Source: Exophiala sp. HKRS030 (lineage: Eukaryota > Ascomycota > Eurotiomycetes > Chaetothyriales > Herpotrichiellaceae). Taken from it: 64,000 bases of DNA. The position numbers and the translations under genes were made by a program. Below, one piece after another: positions 61,301 to 64,000 of this stretch. Position 1 is the first letter of the stretch, and the number at the start of each line of letters is the position of its first letter. The stretch covers positions 6,265,665-6,329,664 of the forward strand of contig JAHWDD010000003.1 in NCBI GenBank assembly GCA_023897205.1. The letters run 5' to 3'. The notes under the pieces were generated by a model that was not told where the DNA came from, ran no database searches, and saw only the letters and a program-made list of their open reading frames with translations.

Positions 61301-61798
61301 CCTGATTCTTTGGGCAAAGGCAGGAATAACCATATCAATTGGGTGCCCATCGATGTCCTGGCAAACACATTGGTTGAGTTTTCTGTTGCACTCCCAGGTC
61401 AAGAGACACCCGAAAAAGGCATATTGAGAGTACTCCACCCTCAAAATCCGAGACCGACCTCATGGGATGGTTTGAGACCTATCGTGATCAAGGCTCTGAA
61501 CAATGCCATCAAAGGCAAAGGGCGCACAGAGGAGATCCAAGAGGTCACATTGAGTACATGGATCGAACGGGTCAGGAAAGATGCAGCTTCACTCGATACG
61601 GCGGCCAAATTGCAGGACATGTTGCAGTTCAATCCTGCAGTCAAGCTTCTTGATTTCTATCAAGGGTTGCTTGTTGGTGATGAAATGTCAGCGATGGAGG
61701 GAGATAAGGCTTTGCAGGCAAGCGAGACTTTGGGAGGGTTGGGTGGAATCCAAGCAGACTGGATGCATAAATGGGTTCATGACTGGGTTAAGGCCTAG
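58341..61798 (+). CDS. NRPS-like adenylation-thiolation-reductase enzyme
   Basis: CDS = join(58341..58637, 58695..59096, 59141..59734, 59855..61798), 1078 residues. The adenylation domain is about 1-540: HTSGTTGLPKP (A3, from 180), GTTETG (330-335), YRTGD (from 398), GRGDDIIVFLTGEK, and the A10 lysine K520 in SAKGTIQRR. The thiolation domain has phosphopantetheine site Ser599 in IFLSGVDSLQAL. The reductase is a Rossmann SDR with LTGSTGGIG (698-705) and catalytic Y853xxxK857 in GYGQSKYVAERIL. There is no condensation domain. Such enzymes activate a carboxylic or amino acid as AMP ester, load it on the carrier and release it reductively as aldehyde or alcohol with NADPH. The substrate is not predictable by eye. 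It is the likely core of a locus with the neighbouring methyltransferase and P450. Confidence 0.94.
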
Positions 61799-63471
61799 TG
61801 TCGTATTTGTGGACGTACTCGTGTTGTTGGTTTATTTCCGACTAGCGATTGTGTTGAAGAAATAGTGCTCGTCATTTTGTTGTCCAGCCCCTCAAGTATT
61901 TTGGTCTCATGATCGTTGTTGAATCCTTTGTACCTCTGTAAACAAAGCCGATATCGCGGGTGTTACGACACCCCAATTAGGTCTAGCTTCCATCGCAGCA
62001 CAAGACACGTCTGTAGGAAGCCTCATCAACATCTTGAAGAGCTGACGGGACCTCCAAGGGTACCGCTTTCTCCCTCGCTCCAGCTGACCACTAGGATGAT
62101 AATCGGAAGTCTTACGCATGCTCAATCCAGTGGTACCGAGGTACGCGAGATTGACCCTGCGTCAGGCCAACAACAGTCGAGCTCGAAGCCAGGTCGACAT
62201 CAATGCGGAGTTTTTTGTTGTCACAAAAATGTGCTTTCACGATTGACACGAGCGATAGTCCTCTGTACGGATAGAATCAATAATCCCGCGGAGAATGCAA
62301 AGAACATATACATACGAGACGAAAGACAGCCTTATCAATGACCGAGAGAACAGCAGCAGATAAGAAGGATCCACCTTCTTTACTCTCCCTTACACCGACA
62401 TGCACGTGGGAGAGATAAGCCTTGTCCAACCACATCATCATCACCACTTCGTTACCTTGTGCGACTTCACCCCTTGCGCCATCCATCAGGGTGGCCCTAG
62501 ACATGGGAGTCTGTATCTCATGGGCTGTTTTTCCAGGCCACCATCAGCATCACCACCACCAGCATCAAGATCTTCCCAGAAATTGCCCGTCATACACCCA
62601 ATCAATTTTCACCCAGCCTCACATCTAGGATAGATCTACTAGCCGCACTTACTGCTTCACCTACGTGCATCGAAACAGACGCTTGGGCATATCCCGGCAT
62701 CTCCCCTCGACACAGGCAAGACCACAAGACCGTGTCGTTCCTGAAGCAGTAATGCCTATTAAGGTCAACGAGATCACCTGGTGATAATTATGCAGACTCT
62801 AAATACGGCGTAGGGTCTGAATGGGCCCAAGACTCTCATCGAGCAGAGATAAAGAACAAAAGCAATATCCTGGCTATGGGATCATTCTTGTACCAACGAC
62901 TTCCGAGGACGCAGATTGAACAGACACGACATTTGGTATTTGTCCAAGTATTCTTGTTCGAACACAATATCGCTGTGCAAACGTTTCGCCTCGGAACTCA
63001 CAGAAGATCAACTGGGTCTTGCTGAAGACCACCAGGACCCATATTTTGCACCGTTATCAGCAACACCCTGGCACCAGTCAAATGGTGGCTCGTGTTTGAT
63101 TGTTGTTGATTCGTCCGTTGGACTTCGATCTCTGGAAGCAGATCTGCCGCGGATTTGCTGGTCTAATTGTACGTCCATACTCACAACGAGCCCAAGTTGG
63201 GCTATGCCCCCCGGAGAAAGCACACAAACATCGTATCAGTCCCAAGCCTGTGGTCAGCCACGCCGAGGGTACGTGGACAAAGCGAGTGCTTACTCGTTGT
63301 CGGTCTACATATATGTACCCGCTTCTCAACCTACCTTTCATCAATAGTTGATATTCATCGTCCATTCGACATCTTCCAGAAAGAGGACAACATCGACCTA
63401 CAGTCCCGAAACCTCATCTTCGAGTGTCCATTCCAGCATACTGACACTCGGTGATTCGGTATCCTTTCATC
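61799..63471. promoter_or_regulatory. Intergenic region and nitrate transporter promoter
   Basis: 1.67 kb. It contains an exact NirA-type consensus CTCCGCGG on the minus strand (62286-62293) and GATA factor sites of HGATAR type at 62782-62787 (TGATAA), 62847-62852 (AGATAA) and 63054-63059 (TGATAA, minus). Established knowledge: NirA and AreA bind such sites to activate nitrate genes. It contains no supported gene. Confidence 0.55.
62286..62293 (-). promoter_or_regulatory. NirA-like binding site (CTCCGHGG)
   Basis: Exact match CTCCGCGG read on the minus strand, about 1.18 kb upstream of the nitrate transporter ATG. A single 8-mer can occur by chance; the association with a nitrate gene raises its plausibility. 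Confidence 0.35.
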
Positions 63472-64000
63472 ATGCGCCTCGCCACACTATTTCAGGCACC
63501 GGAGGTCAACCCTATCACCCACAAGGCACGATCCATTCCACTTTTCAACGTCATCAACCTATATGGTCGGGTTTTCTTCTTTTCATGGTTCGGTTTCTTT
63601 GTCGCTTTCTGGAGTTGGTATGCGTTCCCACCGTTGGTAAGTCAGGAGTTCGTCATCATGGACATAATCAATATTGTTTTTTTAGGGGCTGCTTTTGCTA
63701 ACACATCAATAAGTTGCACGATACCATTCAAAAGGACCTCCACCTGACCAAGACCGACGTGTCCAATTCGAACATCATCGCCCTTTGCGCCACACTCTTG
63801 GTGCGCCTCATTGCCGGACCTTGCTGTGATAGATACGGCCCACGATACACATTTGCCGGATGTCTCCTGATCGGCGCCATCCCTACCTTCCTCTCAGGGA
63901 CCGCATATAACAAGGGCCAACTCTTCGCGCTACGATTCTTCATCGGTATCCTCGGTGGTAGCTTCGTGCCATGCCAAGTATGGTCGACGGGCTTCTTTGA
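63472..64000 (+). CDS. nrtA: Nitrate transporter (NNP family MFS), 3' end missing
   Basis: CDS = join(63472..63636, 63714..>64000), partial, running off the right edge. Exon 1 (55 residues) reads [20 protein letters not shown] then [25 protein letters not shown], the typical N-terminus and first transmembrane helix of fungal CrnA/NrtA. Exon 2 continues [43 protein letters not shown] (the MFS loop 2-3 motif) and [20 protein letters not shown]. Function: plasma-membrane nitrate/proton symport. The 77-nt intron ends at an AAG acceptor (63713) preceded by a good GCTAAC branch site. An upstream TTTAG at 63685 would give a premature stop. Other nitrate assimilation genes may lie beyond the edge. 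Confidence 0.92.

Noticed and set aside
63637..63685. TTTAG at 63685 as the nitrate transporter acceptor
   Set aside because: It shifts frame to a stop about 20 codons on, whereas the AAG at 63713 restores the conserved PPLLHDTI and NSNIIAL sequence.

Overview
This window is eukaryotic nuclear DNA from a filamentous ascomycete (Pezizomycotina). The evidence is short GT-AG introns (about 44-200 nt) with CTAAC/CTGAC-type branch sites, CT-rich 5' leaders, and fungal families: a DUF1752/DUF3295 protein, a bZIP-DUF3425 regulator, a Kch1-type K+ protein, a LaeA-like methyltransferase and an NRPS-like reductase. The gene set and the 9-mer TACGGAGTA scattered through the gaps suggest Eurotiomycetes, possibly Chaetothyriales, but the order is an inference. 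I rebuilt 22 protein genes with exon coordinates. All joined CDS lengths are multiples of three. Two genes run off the window ends.

Left part (1-16 kb): a partial DUF1752/DUF3295 gene (minus); a 5.2 kb gene-poor gap; a bZIP-like regulator (minus); chaperonin subunit CCT5 (minus); an APH-fold, AIM9-like mitochondrial kinase (plus); a possible 75-residue protein (minus); an HP1-type chromodomain protein (plus).

Middle (16-49 kb): telomere protein RAP1 with an embedded GATA-type zinc finger (minus); cytochrome b5 (plus); ESCRT-0 subunit HSE1 (minus); a PAK/Ste20 kinase (minus); an Old Yellow Enzyme (minus); a BTB/POZ protein (minus) divergent from a TAPT1/Emp65 membrane protein (plus); a Kch1-like K+ influx protein (plus); heme A synthase COX15 (plus); cytosolic lysyl-tRNA synthetase (minus). 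This is mostly core housekeeping content separated by 1-3 kb gaps.

Right part (49-64 kb): an MGST3-type MAPEG protein, a GMPPA-like sugar nucleotidyltransferase and a BLI-3-like flavoprotein (all minus). A compact candidate secondary-metabolite locus follows: a cytochrome P450 (minus) divergent from a LaeA-like methyltransferase (plus), then an adenylation-thiolation-reductase NRPS-like enzyme (plus). Together they could make an acyl aldehyde or alcohol and then oxidise and methylate it. The window ends in the first two exons of a nitrate transporter with nitrogen-control-like sites upstream.

The strongest unexplained signal is TACGGAGTA/TACTCCGTA. I found 18 exact copies, all between genes and none in a reconstructed CDS. 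Other points worth checking are the GATA finger in RAP1, an in-frame stop-free intron in COX15, tandem acceptors in the nitrate transporter, and the P450 I-helix that lacks its usual acidic residue.
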